In this document: in pieces, positions 26,888-36,194 of the stretch
Numbering within the stretch: position 1 is the stretch's first letter
How the letters are laid out: every line of letters begins with the position of its first letter
NCBI RefSeq assembly: GCF_900312975.1
Contig: NZ_LT990039.1
Coordinates: 2,542,001 to 2,606,000, forward strand
From: Massilistercora timonensis
GTDB taxonomy: Bacteria; Bacillota; Clostridia; Lachnospirales; Lachnospiraceae
DNA length: 64,000 nt
Direction of reading: 5' to 3'
The notes under the pieces: model-generated
The model's database searches: none
Told to the model about the DNA's origin: nothing
The model's input: the letters and a program-made list of their open reading frames with translations, nothing else
Program-made: the position numbers and the translations under genes

Positions 26888-28723
26888 ATGGTAAGAAAGA
26901 GAAAAGATCCATTTCGGAAAAAAATAAATAAACCAATCCAAAAAAAGCTGGTAGGCGCCTTTATGATCGCGATACTGGCTTTTGCAGTTTTGGTGATCCG
27001 GGTTACTTATATCAATGCCTCCAAGGGAGAGGAGTATACCAAGGTAGTTCTGGATCAGCAGCAGTATGACAGCCGTGTGATCCCATTTAAACGGGGAGAT
27101 ATCACGGACCGCAACGGAACGAAGCTGGCGTCCAGCGAGCGGGTCTATAATGTGATCCTGGATGTGAAGGCGATGCTGGACAAAGAAGAATATGCAGAAC
27201 CAACCATCCAGGTGCTGCAGGAATGTTTCCAGATCGATGAAGAGACGGTGCGCGGTCTGATAGAAGAAAAGCCTTCCAGCCGGTATGAGATCCTGAAGAA
27301 AAATGTGGATTATAATACTGCCCGGAAGTTTCAGGAGATTGATAAGGATGATGAGAACTATCCCAATGTAAAAGGGATCTGGCTGGAGGAGGACTATATC
27401 CGGACTTATCCTTATGAGACCCTGGCCTGTGATGTGATCGGGTTTACTTCTGATGGAAATGTAGGGACCAACGGGATCGAAGCTTCCTATAATTCTATCC
27501 TCAACGGCACGGACGGCAGGGAATACGGCTATCAGGACGAGAGCGCATCCCTTGAGCGTACGGTAAAAGAACCGGAGAGCGGGAATACGGTGGTGTCTAC
27601 CATCGACCTGCAGGTTCAGAGCGTAGTGGAGAAGTATGTTCTGGAATTTAACGAAGAACATAAGAATCAGGCAAGAACCGGGGAAGGAAGCGCCAATACG
27701 GCTGTGATGGTGATGAATCCCCAGAATGGGGAGATCCTGGCGGAAGCTTCTTACCCCAATTATGATCTGAATAATCCCAGAGACCTGACAAAGTATTACA
27801 CAGAAAAAGAGATTGACGCAATGGACAGCGAGGGGAAATCAGAAGCCCTGAACACCTTGTGGAATAATTTCTGCGTCAATCAGGTATATGAGCCGGGATC
27901 TACATTTAAGCCTTTTACCGTCTCAGCAGGCCTGGAACTTGGAAAGCTGACGGGGGATGAGACTTATTACTGCGGCGGCAAGCTCCATGTGGGAGATTAC
28001 GATATCCATTGTAATAACCGGAACGGCCACGGGACCCAGACTTTGCAGCAGGCTGTTGAGAATTCCTGCAACGTGGCGCTGATGGAGATCGGCCAGGAAC
28101 TGGGAGTGGAAGATTTCACCCGTTATCAGGAAGAGTTTGGCTTTGGAAAACAGACAGGCATCGATCTGCCGGGAGAGCAGGAGGGCGTCCTGTACACGGA
28201 AGAAAACATGGATGTGACCAGTCTTGCCACCAATGCGTTCGGCCAGAACTTTGATGTGACCATGACTCAGATGGCGGCAGGCTTCTGTTCCCTTATCAAC
28301 GGGGGAGAGTATTACCAGCCCCATGTGGTGAAGCAGATCCGGGATGAAAATGGAAATGTGACAGAGAATAAGGAACCGGTGCTGCTGGGAAGAACGGTTT
28401 CAGAGGAGACCAGTGAGATCATCCGGGAATATATGTACAGCGTCGTGGAAGAAGGAACCGGAGCTTCAGCAGCGGTGGAAGGATACGACATCGGCGGAAA
28501 GACAGGAACTGCTGAAAAGCACCCGCGAGGGAAGGGAAATTACCTGGTTTCCTTCATTGGATATGCGCCTCAGAAAAATCCGCAGGTGATGGTGTATGTG
28601 GTGATCGACGAGCCCAATGCCTCGATCCAGTCCAACAGTGGCTTCGCTACAGCCATGGCGGCGGACATCATGGAGGAGATCCTGCCCTACCTGGGAGTGG
28701 AGAAGATCCAGGAAGAGGAGTAA
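26888..28723 (+). CDS. Class B penicillin-binding protein (FtsI/PBP2-type transpeptidase)
   Basis: A 611-residue septal transpeptidase. Membrane anchor at about 22-43; dimerisation domain with RGDITDRNGTKLAS near 73; transpeptidase motifs SxxK in PGSTFKPF near 337, SCN near 391 and KTGT near 537. The KTG box is canonical, unlike in the paralogue downstream. No PASTA domains are seen. It lies 14 bases after ftsL and should work with the FtsW-type protein at 32912. A hairpin follows, which may separate it from the next gene. Confidence 0.93.
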   Translation: MVRKRKDPFRKKINKPIQKKLVGAFMIAILAFAVLVIRVTYINASKGEEYTKVVLDQQQYDSRVIPFKRGDITDRNGTKLASSERVYNVILDVKAMLDKEEYAEPTIQVLQECFQIDEETVRGLIEEKPSSRYEILKKNVDYNTARKFQEIDKDDENYPNVKGIWLEEDYIRTYPYETLACDVIGFTSDGNVGTNGIEASYNSILNGTDGREYGYQDESASLERTVKEPESGNTVVSTIDLQVQSVVEKYVLEFNEEHKNQARTGEGSANTAVMVMNPQNGEILAEASYPNYDLNNPRDLTKYYTEKEIDAMDSEGKSEALNTLWNNFCVNQVYEPGSTFKPFTVSAGLELGKLTGDETYYCGGKLHVGDYDIHCNNRNGHGTQTLQQAVENSCNVALMEIGQELGVEDFTRYQEEFGFGKQTGIDLPGEQEGVLYTEENMDVTSLATNAFGQNFDVTMTQMAAGFCSLINGGEYYQPHVVKQIRDENGNVTENKEPVLLGRTVSEETSEIIREYMYSVVEEGTGASAAVEGYDIGGKTGTAEKHPRGKGNYLVSFIGYAPQKNPQVMVYVVIDEPNASIQSNSGFATAMAADIMEEILPYLGVEKIQEEE

Positions 28724-28730
28724 AGAATAA

Positions 28731-28782
28731 CCTTGTGAAAGCCATAATAAAATTGTAGAAAAGGCTTTCACGAGGTTTTTTT
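28731..28782 (+). terminator. Terminator-like hairpin that abuts and sequesters the start region of the spoVD-like gene
   Basis: CCTTGTGAAAGCC (28731-28743) pairs with GGCTTTCACGAGG (28763-28775) with one G-T pair; a run of seven Ts (28776-28782) follows, and the next base is the A of the ATG. The only Shine-Dalgarno-like sequence, CGAGG at 28771-28775, lies in the 3' arm of the stem. It can therefore act as terminator and also hide the ribosome site. Confidence 0.8.
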
Positions 28783-30504
28783 ATGAAAAACAGAACCTAT
28801 AACAGGAAAAAGCTGCTGGTGGTCTTCGGGCTGGCTGTGATCGTCCTTTTTCTTCTGGCCGGCCGTCTTGTCTATCTGATGGTATTTGAGGCCGGATATT
28901 ATCAGGAGAAAGCTCAGGCGCTTCACGAGCGGGAGCGGGAGATCAAGGCAAAAAGAGGGGAGATCATTGACCGGAACGGCACGGTCCTTGCCACCAACCG
29001 GACGGTGTGTACCATCTCGGTGATCCACAGCCAGGTGACGGATCCGGAGAAAGTGATCCAGACGTTGTCCGGGGAGTTGGGGCTTCCGGAGGAAGAAGTG
29101 CGCGAAAAGGTGGAGAAGGTGTCTTCCCGGGAGCGGATCCAGGCAAATGTGGACAAAGAGGTGGGGGACCGGATCCGGAATATGGGGCTTGACGGAGTGA
29201 AGGTGGATGAGGATTTTAAGCGTTATTATCCGTACGGGGAACTGGCATCCAAGGTGCTGGGATTCACCGGCGGGGACAACCAGGGGATCATCGGGCTGGA
29301 GGTGAAGTATGAAGAATATCTGAAAGGAGAGAACGGCACCATCCTGACCACAACGGACGCCAGGGGAATTGAACTGGAAGGAGTGGCGGAAGACCGGGTG
29401 GAGCCGGTTCCCGGCCATACCCTCCAGATCAGCCTGGATTACAATCTTCAGACTTATGCCCAGCAGATGGCAGAGAAGGTGCTGGAGGAAAAGAAGGCCC
29501 AGAAGGTGGCTGTTCTCCTGATGAATCCCCAAAACGGGGAGATCCTTGCCATGGTCAATGTGCCTGAATTTGACCTTAACGAGCCCTTCCGGCTCAATAC
29601 CGGGACCGGGGAAGACCTGACGGACGAGGAACTCCAGGACGCGTTAAACCAGATGTGGCGCAACGGCTGTATCAACGATACCTACGAGCCGGGATCCACC
29701 TTTAAGATCATCACGGCTTCCGCCTGTCTGGAGGAGGGGGTGGTGGATCTTAAGGATACCTTTACCTGTCCCGGCTACCGGATCGTGGAGGATCGGAAGA
29801 TCCGCTGCCACAAGGTGGGCGGCCACGGGGCGGAAACCTTTGTGGAGGGGATAGAGAATTCCTGCAATCCGGTGTTCATTGAGATCGGTCTTAGGCTGGG
29901 AACAGAGAATTTCTATAAATATTTCCAACAGTTCGGACTGATGGGGACGACCGGGGTGGATCTGCCCGGAGAGGCAGGAACTATCATGCATAAGCCGGAA
30001 AATGTGGGCCAGGTGGAACTTGCCACCATGAGTTTTGGCCAGTCTTTCCAGGTGACGCCCATCCAGATGGCGGCCACAGTCAGTTCCCTTGTCAACGGCG
30101 GCATCCGGGTAACGCCCCACTTCGGGGTCCGGATCCTGGACGAAGAGGGAAAAGAATTAAAAGAATTCCAGTATCAGGAGAAGGAGCGCATTGTTTCCAG
30201 GGAGACATCCCGTACCATGCAGCGCCTCCTGGAAGGGGTGGTGTCCCAGGGATCCGGCAAAAACGCCTATCTGGAGGGATATCACATCGGTGGGAAGACC
30301 GCCACATCCCAGACCCTCCCAAGAAGCGCCAACCGGTATATTTCTTCTTTTATCGGTTTCGCGCCGGCAGACGACCCGCAGATCCTGGGGATGTGCGTGA
30401 TCTACGACCCCCAGGGAGTCTACTATGGAGGGACCATCGCAGCGCCGGTGATCGGGGACATTTTCCGTAATATATTCCCCTATCTTGGCATTGAAAAAGA
30501 ATAG
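28783..30504 (+). CDS. SpoVD-like class B penicillin-binding protein with KTA in place of KTG
   Basis: A 573-residue paralogue of the preceding PBP. Membrane anchor at about 11-31; RGEIIDRNGTVLATN near 61; SxxK in PGSTFKII near 304; SCN near 360. The third box reads GGKTATSQT near 504, so the usual KTG is KTA. In the dcw cluster of Clostridia the second PBP is generally SpoVD, which makes the spore cortex with SpoVE. The KTA change could alter beta-lactam affinity; that is inference. No C-terminal PASTA domain was seen. Its ribosome site lies in a hairpin (see the preceding entry). Confidence 0.88.
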   Translation: MKNRTYNRKKLLVVFGLAVIVLFLLAGRLVYLMVFEAGYYQEKAQALHEREREIKAKRGEIIDRNGTVLATNRTVCTISVIHSQVTDPEKVIQTLSGELGLPEEEVREKVEKVSSRERIQANVDKEVGDRIRNMGLDGVKVDEDFKRYYPYGELASKVLGFTGGDNQGIIGLEVKYEEYLKGENGTILTTTDARGIELEGVAEDRVEPVPGHTLQISLDYNLQTYAQQMAEKVLEEKKAQKVAVLLMNPQNGEILAMVNVPEFDLNEPFRLNTGTGEDLTDEELQDALNQMWRNGCINDTYEPGSTFKIITASACLEEGVVDLKDTFTCPGYRIVEDRKIRCHKVGGHGAETFVEGIENSCNPVFIEIGLRLGTENFYKYFQQFGLMGTTGVDLPGEAGTIMHKPENVGQVELATMSFGQSFQVTPIQMAATVSSLVNGGIRVTPHFGVRILDEEGKELKEFQYQEKERIVSRETSRTMQRLLEGVVSQGSGKNAYLEGYHIGGKTATSQTLPRSANRYISSFIGFAPADDPQILGMCVIYDPQGVYYGGTIAAPVIGDIFRNIFPYLGIEKE

Positions 30505-30564
30505 AAAATGAAGTATACTATGTAAGATTGGAAGAAGACAAACAAAAGATATAAGAGGTGTGTT

Positions 30565-31521
30565 ATGGATTATATGATATTTCTGCCAGTTTTGATCGCA
30601 TTCGCGATCAGCGTGATCCTGGGACCGGTGATCATTCCGATCCTGCGGAGGCTGAAAATGGGCCAGACAGAGCGGGAGGACGGAGTGAAGTCCCATCTGA
30701 AGAAGGCGGGGACGCCTACCATGGGCGGAGTGATCATTCTTTTAAGCGTAGTGGTTACCTCCCTTCTTTATCTCAGGGATTACCCCAAGATCATCCCCAT
30801 CCTTTTTGTAACGCTGGGATTTGGACTGATCGGTTTCCTGGATGATTATCTGAAAGTGGTGATGAAGCGCTCCGACGGTCTGTATCCGAAGCAGAAAATG
30901 GCGCTGCAGATCGTGGTGACCGCCATCTTCGCATTCTATCTGATCCGGTTTACGGATGTGTCCCTGGCGATGCTGATCCCCTTTACCGGCGGGAAATATC
31001 TGGATATCGGCTGGCTTGCGGTTCCCTTGTTGTTCTTTGCTGTGATCGGGACCGTGAACGGCGTGAATTTTACTGATGGACTGGACGGCCTGGCCTCCAG
31101 TGTGACGGTGCTTGTGGCAACCTTCTTCACGGTGGTGGCCATTGGTACCAAAAGCGGCATCGAGCCCATTACCTGCGCGGTGGTGGGAGCCCTGCTTGGA
31201 TTCTTGTTGTTTAACGTCTATCCGGCCAGTGTCTTCATGGGAGATACCGGCTCCCTGGCTCTTGGAGGATTTGTGGCCTCTACGGCTTACATGCTGCAGA
31301 TGCCTATCTTCATCCTGATCGTGGGGCTGATCTATCTGGTGGAGGTACTGTCCGTGATGATCCAGGTTACCTATTTCAAAAAGACCGGCGGAAAGCGGAT
31401 CTTCAAGATGGCGCCCATCCACCATCACTTTGAGCTGTGCGGATGGTCGGAGACCCGGGTAGTGGCCGTATTTTCCATTATCACGGCGCTTTTGTGCCTG
31501 ATCGCGCTGATGGCGATGTAA
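30565..31521 (+). CDS. mraY: Phospho-N-acetylmuramoyl-pentapeptide transferase MraY
   Basis: A 318-residue integral membrane enzyme that makes lipid I from UDP-MurNAc-pentapeptide and undecaprenyl phosphate. Conserved motifs: HLKKAGTPTMGG near residue 42, FLDDYLK near 90, NFTDGLDGLA near 168, FMGDTGSLALGG near 227 and the HHHFEL box near 288. AAGAGGTG precedes the ATG. Part of the dcw cluster. Confidence 0.98.
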   Translation: MDYMIFLPVLIAFAISVILGPVIIPILRRLKMGQTEREDGVKSHLKKAGTPTMGGVIILLSVVVTSLLYLRDYPKIIPILFVTLGFGLIGFLDDYLKVVMKRSDGLYPKQKMALQIVVTAIFAFYLIRFTDVSLAMLIPFTGGKYLDIGWLAVPLLFFAVIGTVNGVNFTDGLDGLASSVTVLVATFFTVVAIGTKSGIEPITCAVVGALLGFLLFNVYPASVFMGDTGSLALGGFVASTAYMLQMPIFILIVGLIYLVEVLSVMIQVTYFKKTGGKRIFKMAPIHHHFELCGWSETRVVAVFSIITALLCLIALMAM

Positions 31522-31540
31522 GAGAAAGAAGGACAGGATA

Positions 31541-32896
31541 ATGTTGGATGTAAAAGAGAAACAGGTACTGGTATTTGGTTCCGGGATCAGCGGGACCGCG
31601 GCGGTCCGCCTTCTGGAGAAGGAAGGAGCACAAGTGATCCTCTACGACGGCAATGAGAAGCTGGACCCGAAGAAGGTGAAGGAGCAGCTGGGAGAAGGAA
31701 GCCGGGCAAGGATCGTCCTGGGGGCATTCCCGGAGGAGCTTCTTGAGACGCTGGATCTTCTGATCTTAAGTCCCGGCGTCCCCACAGATCTTCCGGTGGT
31801 GGAAGCCATAGCTTCCAGAGGGATCCCGGTGACCGGAGAGGTGGAGCTTGCCTATTCTTATGGAAAAGGAGACGTGCTGGCGATCACAGGGACCAACGGA
31901 AAGACTACAACGACAACACTGCTGGGGGAGATCATGAAGCGTTACCAGGAGGATGTGTTCGTGGTGGGGAATATCGGCAATCCCTACACCCTGGCGGCCA
32001 TGGAGATGACAGAACACTCTATCGCTGTGGCGGAGATGAGCAGCTTCCAGCTGGAGACCATCCGGGAGTTCCATCCGAAGGTAAGCGCGATCTTGAATTT
32101 TACGCCGGATCATCTGAACCGTCATCATACCATGGAAGCTTATGTGGAGGCTAAGAAGAATATTGCCAGGAACCAGACGGAAGACGATTACTGCGTTCTC
32201 AATTATGAGGATGAGAGGACCCGGGAATTCGGAACTCAGGTGAAGGCTCAGGTTCTATATTTCAGCAGCCGGCATAAACTAGAGAGAGGCATTTATCTGG
32301 ACCAGGGATCCATTATCTATAAGAACCCGGAGGAAGTGAAACTCTGCGATGTGAAGGAACTGCAGATCCTGGGGACCCACAATTATGAAAATGTAATGGC
32401 CGCGGCGGGGATGGCCGCTGTCTACGGGGTACCCATGGAAGTGATCCGGGAAGCGGTGCTTGCGTTTAAAGGCGTGGAGCACCGGATCGAATTTGTAGCG
32501 GAGAAACAGGGCGTAGCCTATTACAATGATTCCAAGGGGACCAATCCGGACGCTGCCATTAAGGCTATCCAGGCCATGAACCGGCCCACGGTGCTGCTGG
32601 GGGGCGGATACGACAAGGATTCGGAATACACCCAGTGGATCCAGGCTTTTGACGGCAAGGTGAAGAAGCTGATCCTTATGGGGCAGACCCGGGAGAAAAT
32701 CGCGAAAGACGCGGAAAAATGCGGCTTTCATGACTATGTGATGGCTGATGGATTTGAGGAGGCAGTTCTTCTGGCGGCCAGGACGGCACAGCCGGGAGAG
32801 GCGGTCCTTCTGTCCCCGGCCTGCGCAAGCTGGGATATGTTTCCTAATTATGAGGTACGTGGAGAGAAATTCAAAGAGATTGTAAATTCCTTATAA
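31541..32896 (+). CDS. murD: UDP-N-acetylmuramoylalanine--D-glutamate ligase MurD
   Basis: A 451-residue Mur ligase that adds D-glutamate to UDP-MurNAc-L-Ala. N-terminal Rossmann GSGISGTAAVRLL near residue 12; ATP-binding GTNGKTTTTTL near 117; NFTPDHLNRHH near 186; NDSKGTNPDAAIKA near 330; C-terminal SPACASWDMF. All catalytic blocks are present. It lies 19 bases after mraY. Confidence 0.97.
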   Translation: MLDVKEKQVLVFGSGISGTAAVRLLEKEGAQVILYDGNEKLDPKKVKEQLGEGSRARIVLGAFPEELLETLDLLILSPGVPTDLPVVEAIASRGIPVTGEVELAYSYGKGDVLAITGTNGKTTTTTLLGEIMKRYQEDVFVVGNIGNPYTLAAMEMTEHSIAVAEMSSFQLETIREFHPKVSAILNFTPDHLNRHHTMEAYVEAKKNIARNQTEDDYCVLNYEDERTREFGTQVKAQVLYFSSRHKLERGIYLDQGSIIYKNPEEVKLCDVKELQILGTHNYENVMAAAGMAAVYGVPMEVIREAVLAFKGVEHRIEFVAEKQGVAYYNDSKGTNPDAAIKAIQAMNRPTVLLGGGYDKDSEYTQWIQAFDGKVKKLILMGQTREKIAKDAEKCGFHDYVMADGFEEAVLLAARTAQPGEAVLLSPACASWDMFPNYEVRGEKFKEIVNSL

Positions 32897-32911
32897 GGAG
32901 TGTAGGTAAGA

Positions 32912-33994
32912 TTGACACAGCCAAGGAAGAGGAAGTATGATCTGACCCTTCTCGCCGCACTTCTGGCGCTTCTGGTCTTTGGACTTATCATCCTGTACAG
33001 CACCAGCGCTTATAACGGAGAAGTGAAGTTCCACGACTCTTTTTACTACCTGAAGAAGCAGGTGTTTGCCACGCTGCTGGGGATCCTGGGGATGTACCTG
33101 GCGGCGCGCACGGACTACCATCTCTGGAAATATGCGGCCCTGCCGGGATATCTGGCGGCGATCCTGCTTTCCGTGGCGGTCCTTTTGATAGGGGAAGAGT
33201 ACAACGGCTCCAAAAGATGGCTTTCTTTTGGGCCGTTTTCTTTTCAGCCTTCTGAGTTTGCCAAGGTGGCGGTGATCCTTTTCCTGGCCTGGCTGGTGAC
33301 CAGAAGCGGCAGGAAGATGGGGAGCATGAAAGCCCTTCTTGGCGTCATGGTTTCCATCCTGCCAATCGTAGGCCTTGTAGGGGCAAGCAATTTAAGCACT
33401 GCCATCATCATCCTGGGAATCGGGGTGACCCTTGTGTTCGTGGCAAGCCCCAGATATACGCCTTTTCTTCTGATGGGCGCTGTGGGAGCAGGATTTATGG
33501 CAGTGTTTCTGGCTCTGGAGAGCTACCGGCTGGAGCGGCTTTTGATCTGGCGCAATCCAGAGGCTTATGAGAAGGGATACCAGACTCTCCAGGGGCTTTA
33601 TGCCATCGGTTCCGGAGGACTTTTTGGCCGGGGACTGGGAGAGAGTGTGCAGAAGCTGGGATTTGTACCGGAGGCGCAGAATGATATGATCTTTTCCATC
33701 ATCTGTGAAGAACTGGGACTGTTTGGAGCAGGGATCCTGCTTTTTCTGTTTCTGGTGCTGATCTGGCGGTTCTTCGTGATCGCTTCCCGGGCGTCAGATC
33801 TTTTCGGAGCCTTGATCGCAGCGGGAGCCATGGCTCACATGATGATCCAGGTGATCCTGAATATCGGGGTGGTGACCAACACCATCCCCAACACCGGCAT
33901 CACCCTTCCTTTTATCAGTTACGGAGGTACTTCGATCGTGTTTCTCCTTCTGGAAATGGGGGTTGTGTTAAGCGTGTCATCAATGGTAGAATAA
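32912..33994 (+). CDS. FtsW/SpoVE type SEDS glycosyltransferase
   Basis: A 360-residue SEDS protein in the dcw position for FtsW or SpoVE. Motifs: ILYSTSAYNGEV near residue 32, FQPSEFAKVAVILFLAW near 112, GYQTLQGLYAIGSGGLFGRGLGES near 223, and NTIPNTGITLPFISYGGTS near 325. The start is TTG at 32912, with AAGGAG 11 bases upstream; no in-frame ATG lies close by. It should polymerise glycan strands with one of the two class B PBPs upstream. It is clearly similar to the SEDS protein at 22254. Confidence 0.92.
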   Translation: MTQPRKRKYDLTLLAALLALLVFGLIILYSTSAYNGEVKFHDSFYYLKKQVFATLLGILGMYLAARTDYHLWKYAALPGYLAAILLSVAVLLIGEEYNGSKRWLSFGPFSFQPSEFAKVAVILFLAWLVTRSGRKMGSMKALLGVMVSILPIVGLVGASNLSTAIIILGIGVTLVFVASPRYTPFLLMGAVGAGFMAVFLALESYRLERLLIWRNPEAYEKGYQTLQGLYAIGSGGLFGRGLGESVQKLGFVPEAQNDMIFSIICEELGLFGAGILLFLFLVLIWRFFVIASRASDLFGALIAAGAMAHMMIQVILNIGVVTNTIPNTGITLPFISYGGTSIVFLLLEMGVVLSVSSMVE

Positions 33995-34022
33995 ATCCAG
34001 AGCAACAAAGAGAGGAGTATCT

Positions 34023-34817
34023 ATGGGTACAAAAGAACATCTGGAAGAACAGCCCAGGAGAAGGCGCAGGAAGAAAAGCCACAGGGTGTATGCCTTTTTT
34101 GTTATCGTCCTGGGGCTTGCTATCATCGTGCTGGCGCTGCTCTTGCTTTTTCATGTGCAGAAGATCGAGATCAAGGGGAATGAATACTGCGCCGACAAGG
34201 AGATCCTGGAAGCGGTGCAGAGTGATAAGTTTTCTACCAATTCTCTCTATGTGGTGGGGAAATACCTTCTGGGGAAGGGGGAGGAGCCTGCCTGTCTGGA
34301 GAGTATGAAGGTGGGAATCGGGGCGCCCTGGACCCTGAAGGTAAGGGTGAAAGAAAAACCCATTGTAGGATATTTGTATTCAGGACAGGATTATGCTTAT
34401 TTTGACAAGGAGGGGTTGGTGGTCAAAAAGGATTCTCAGTATCTGGAGGGAATCCCCTGTGTGGAGGGGATCGAGGTTGAGGACGTGACGCTTTACAAGC
34501 AGCTTCAGAGCGAGAATCCTCAGATTTTTGAAGAGATCCTGGAAGCTACCAACGAACTGAAGGAAGCGGGAATGTCCACGGAAAAGATCATCTGTAAGGC
34601 TGCCAGGATCTATGTTTTCGCCGGAAAGGTCTGTATCAGTCTGGGAAATCAGGTGACGCCGGAGAAGGTTGCGCAGATTTCACCGATTCTTGAAAAGCTG
34701 GAGGGAAAGGAAGGAACACTGCATCTGGAGACATATTCCACAAGTCAGGAAACCATTACCTTTGATGTGGGAGAATATCCGAAGGAGATCGAAGAGGAAA
34801 TTTCGAAAGAAAAATAA
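34023..34817 (+). CDS. FtsQ/DivIB-type cell division protein
   Basis: A 264-residue protein with a basic cytoplasmic N-terminus (RRRRKKSHR), one membrane segment (about 24-45) and an extracellular POTRA domain (IEIKGNEYCADKEILEAV, about 48-115), followed by the beta domain (PWTLKVRVKEKPIVGYLY). It scaffolds the septal FtsL/DivIC complex. AGAGAGGAG precedes the ATG. murG and murC/murB do not appear between ftsW and this gene. Confidence 0.88.
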   Translation: MGTKEHLEEQPRRRRRKKSHRVYAFFVIVLGLAIIVLALLLLFHVQKIEIKGNEYCADKEILEAVQSDKFSTNSLYVVGKYLLGKGEEPACLESMKVGIGAPWTLKVRVKEKPIVGYLYSGQDYAYFDKEGLVVKKDSQYLEGIPCVEGIEVEDVTLYKQLQSENPQIFEEILEATNELKEAGMSTEKIICKAARIYVFAGKVCISLGNQVTPEKVAQISPILEKLEGKEGTLHLETYSTSQETITFDVGEYPKEIEEEISKEK

Positions 34818-34836
34818 GAAAAATCCCTGAATTCTA

Positions 34837-34870
34837 TTGATATTTTATACAAAAGTCTATATTATAGACT
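34837..34870 (+). promoter_or_regulatory. ftsZ promoter with palindrome over the -10 box
   Basis: TTGATA (34837-34842), a 17-base spacer and TATTAT (34860-34865). AGTCTATA-T-TATAGACT (34854-34870) is a perfect 8-bp-arm palindrome centred on the -10, so it may be an operator. The region 34818-34947 is AT-rich and otherwise non-coding. Confidence 0.65.
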
Positions 34871-34947
34871 ATATATGGCAAAGTGTATTTTTACACCTTG
34901 TATATGGGATGTATAAATAAATAAGGATGACAAAGGAGGAGAAACCC

Positions 34948-36180
34948 TTGCTAGAGATTAAGACAAACGAATCAGAAGCGGCGGCGAAAATTATTGTTTG
35001 CGGAGTGGGAGGCGGCGGAAACAACGCAGTCAACCGCATGATCGACGAGCAGATCGCCGGCGTGGAATTTATCGCGATTAATACAGATAAACAGGCACTT
35101 CAGTTATGTAAGGCCCCCACGCTTATGCAGATCGGGGATAAGATCACCAAGGGACTTGGCGCGGGAGCCAGGCCGGAGGTAGGCGAGAAAGCCGCGGAGG
35201 AAAGCGCGGAGGAGATCTCCGCAGCGCTCAAAGGGGCGGATATGGTGTTCGTCACCTGTGGTATGGGCGGCGGAACCGGAACCGGAGCCACACCGGTGGT
35301 TGCCCGGATCGCCAAGGAGCAGGGAGCTCTGACGGTAGGAGTTGTGACAAAGCCCTTCCGTTTTGAGTCCAAGACCCGTATGAACAACGCACTTGCAGGG
35401 ATTGAAAAGCTGAAAGAAAATGTAGACACTCTGATTGTTATCCCGAATGATAAATTGCTTGAAGTGGTAGATAGACGTACTACCATGCCGGAGGCTCTGA
35501 AAAAGGCGGACGAGGTCCTGCAGCAGGGTATTCAGGGCATTACAGACCTGATCAACGTACCATCTCTTATCAACCTTGACTTCGCGGATGTCCAGACGGT
35601 TATGACCGACAAGGGAATCGCTCACATCGGTATTGGACAGGGCCGCGGTGATGACAAGGCGCTTGAGGCGGTAAAACAGGCTGTTGCCAGTCCGCTGCTT
35701 GAGACCACGATCGCCGGCGCGTCTCATGTGATCATTAATGTATCCGGAGATATTACCCTGATGGATGCTTCTGACGCGGCAGAGTACGTACAGGATCTGG
35801 CCGGAGAGGACGCCAACATTATCTTTGGCGCTATGTATGATGATTCCAGAGCAGATGAAGCTACTATCACCGTGATCGCCACCGGCCTTCACAATGTAGG
35901 CGGCAGCGCATCCAAGCTGAAGTCCAGACTGGAACACCCAAGGAATGTTTCCCCGGCGCCTCAGACTACTTATGAGAGACCTGCCACAGCCCAGCACAGC
36001 GCAGCGCCTGTAAGGACACCGCAGCTGGATATCGGGCTTGCTACCGGAAGGAGCAGTTCCGGAAGCAATGTAACAAGAAAAGCTCCCGGCGGGACCGCGC
36101 CATCTCTGGAGACGCCAAGAACGCCTACCAGCAAGGTGAAAGAGCAGTCCATTAAGATCCCGGATTTCTTTAAGAAGTAA
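34948..36180 (+). CDS. ftsZ: Cell division protein FtsZ
   Basis: A 410-residue tubulin-like GTPase that forms the Z-ring. The GTP-binding T-loop [12 protein letters not shown] lies near residue 102; NNAVNRMID near 22; the synergy loop [13 protein letters not shown] near 160 is present. A variable Pro/Thr/Ser linker follows from about 325, and the C-terminal peptide [10 protein letters not shown], which binds FtsA or SepF, ends the protein. The start is taken as TTG at 34948: AAAGGAGG ends 8 bases before it and it gives the family start MLEIKTNE. An ATG at 34927 would make the ribosome site part of the coding region. Confidence 0.96.
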   Translation: MLEIKTNESEAAAKIIVCGVGGGGNNAVNRMIDEQIAGVEFIAINTDKQALQLCKAPTLMQIGDKITKGLGAGARPEVGEKAAEESAEEISAALKGADMVFVTCGMGGGTGTGATPVVARIAKEQGALTVGVVTKPFRFESKTRMNNALAGIEKLKENVDTLIVIPNDKLLEVVDRRTTMPEALKKADEVLQQGIQGITDLINVPSLINLDFADVQTVMTDKGIAHIGIGQGRGDDKALEAVKQAVASPLLETTIAGASHVIINVSGDITLMDASDAAEYVQDLAGEDANIIFGAMYDDSRADEATITVIATGLHNVGGSASKLKSRLEHPRNVSPAPQTTYERPATAQHSAAPVRTPQLDIGLATGRSSSGSNVTRKAPGGTAPSLETPRTPTSKVKEQSIKIPDFFKK

Positions 36181-36194
36181 GATAAGACCTTTTG

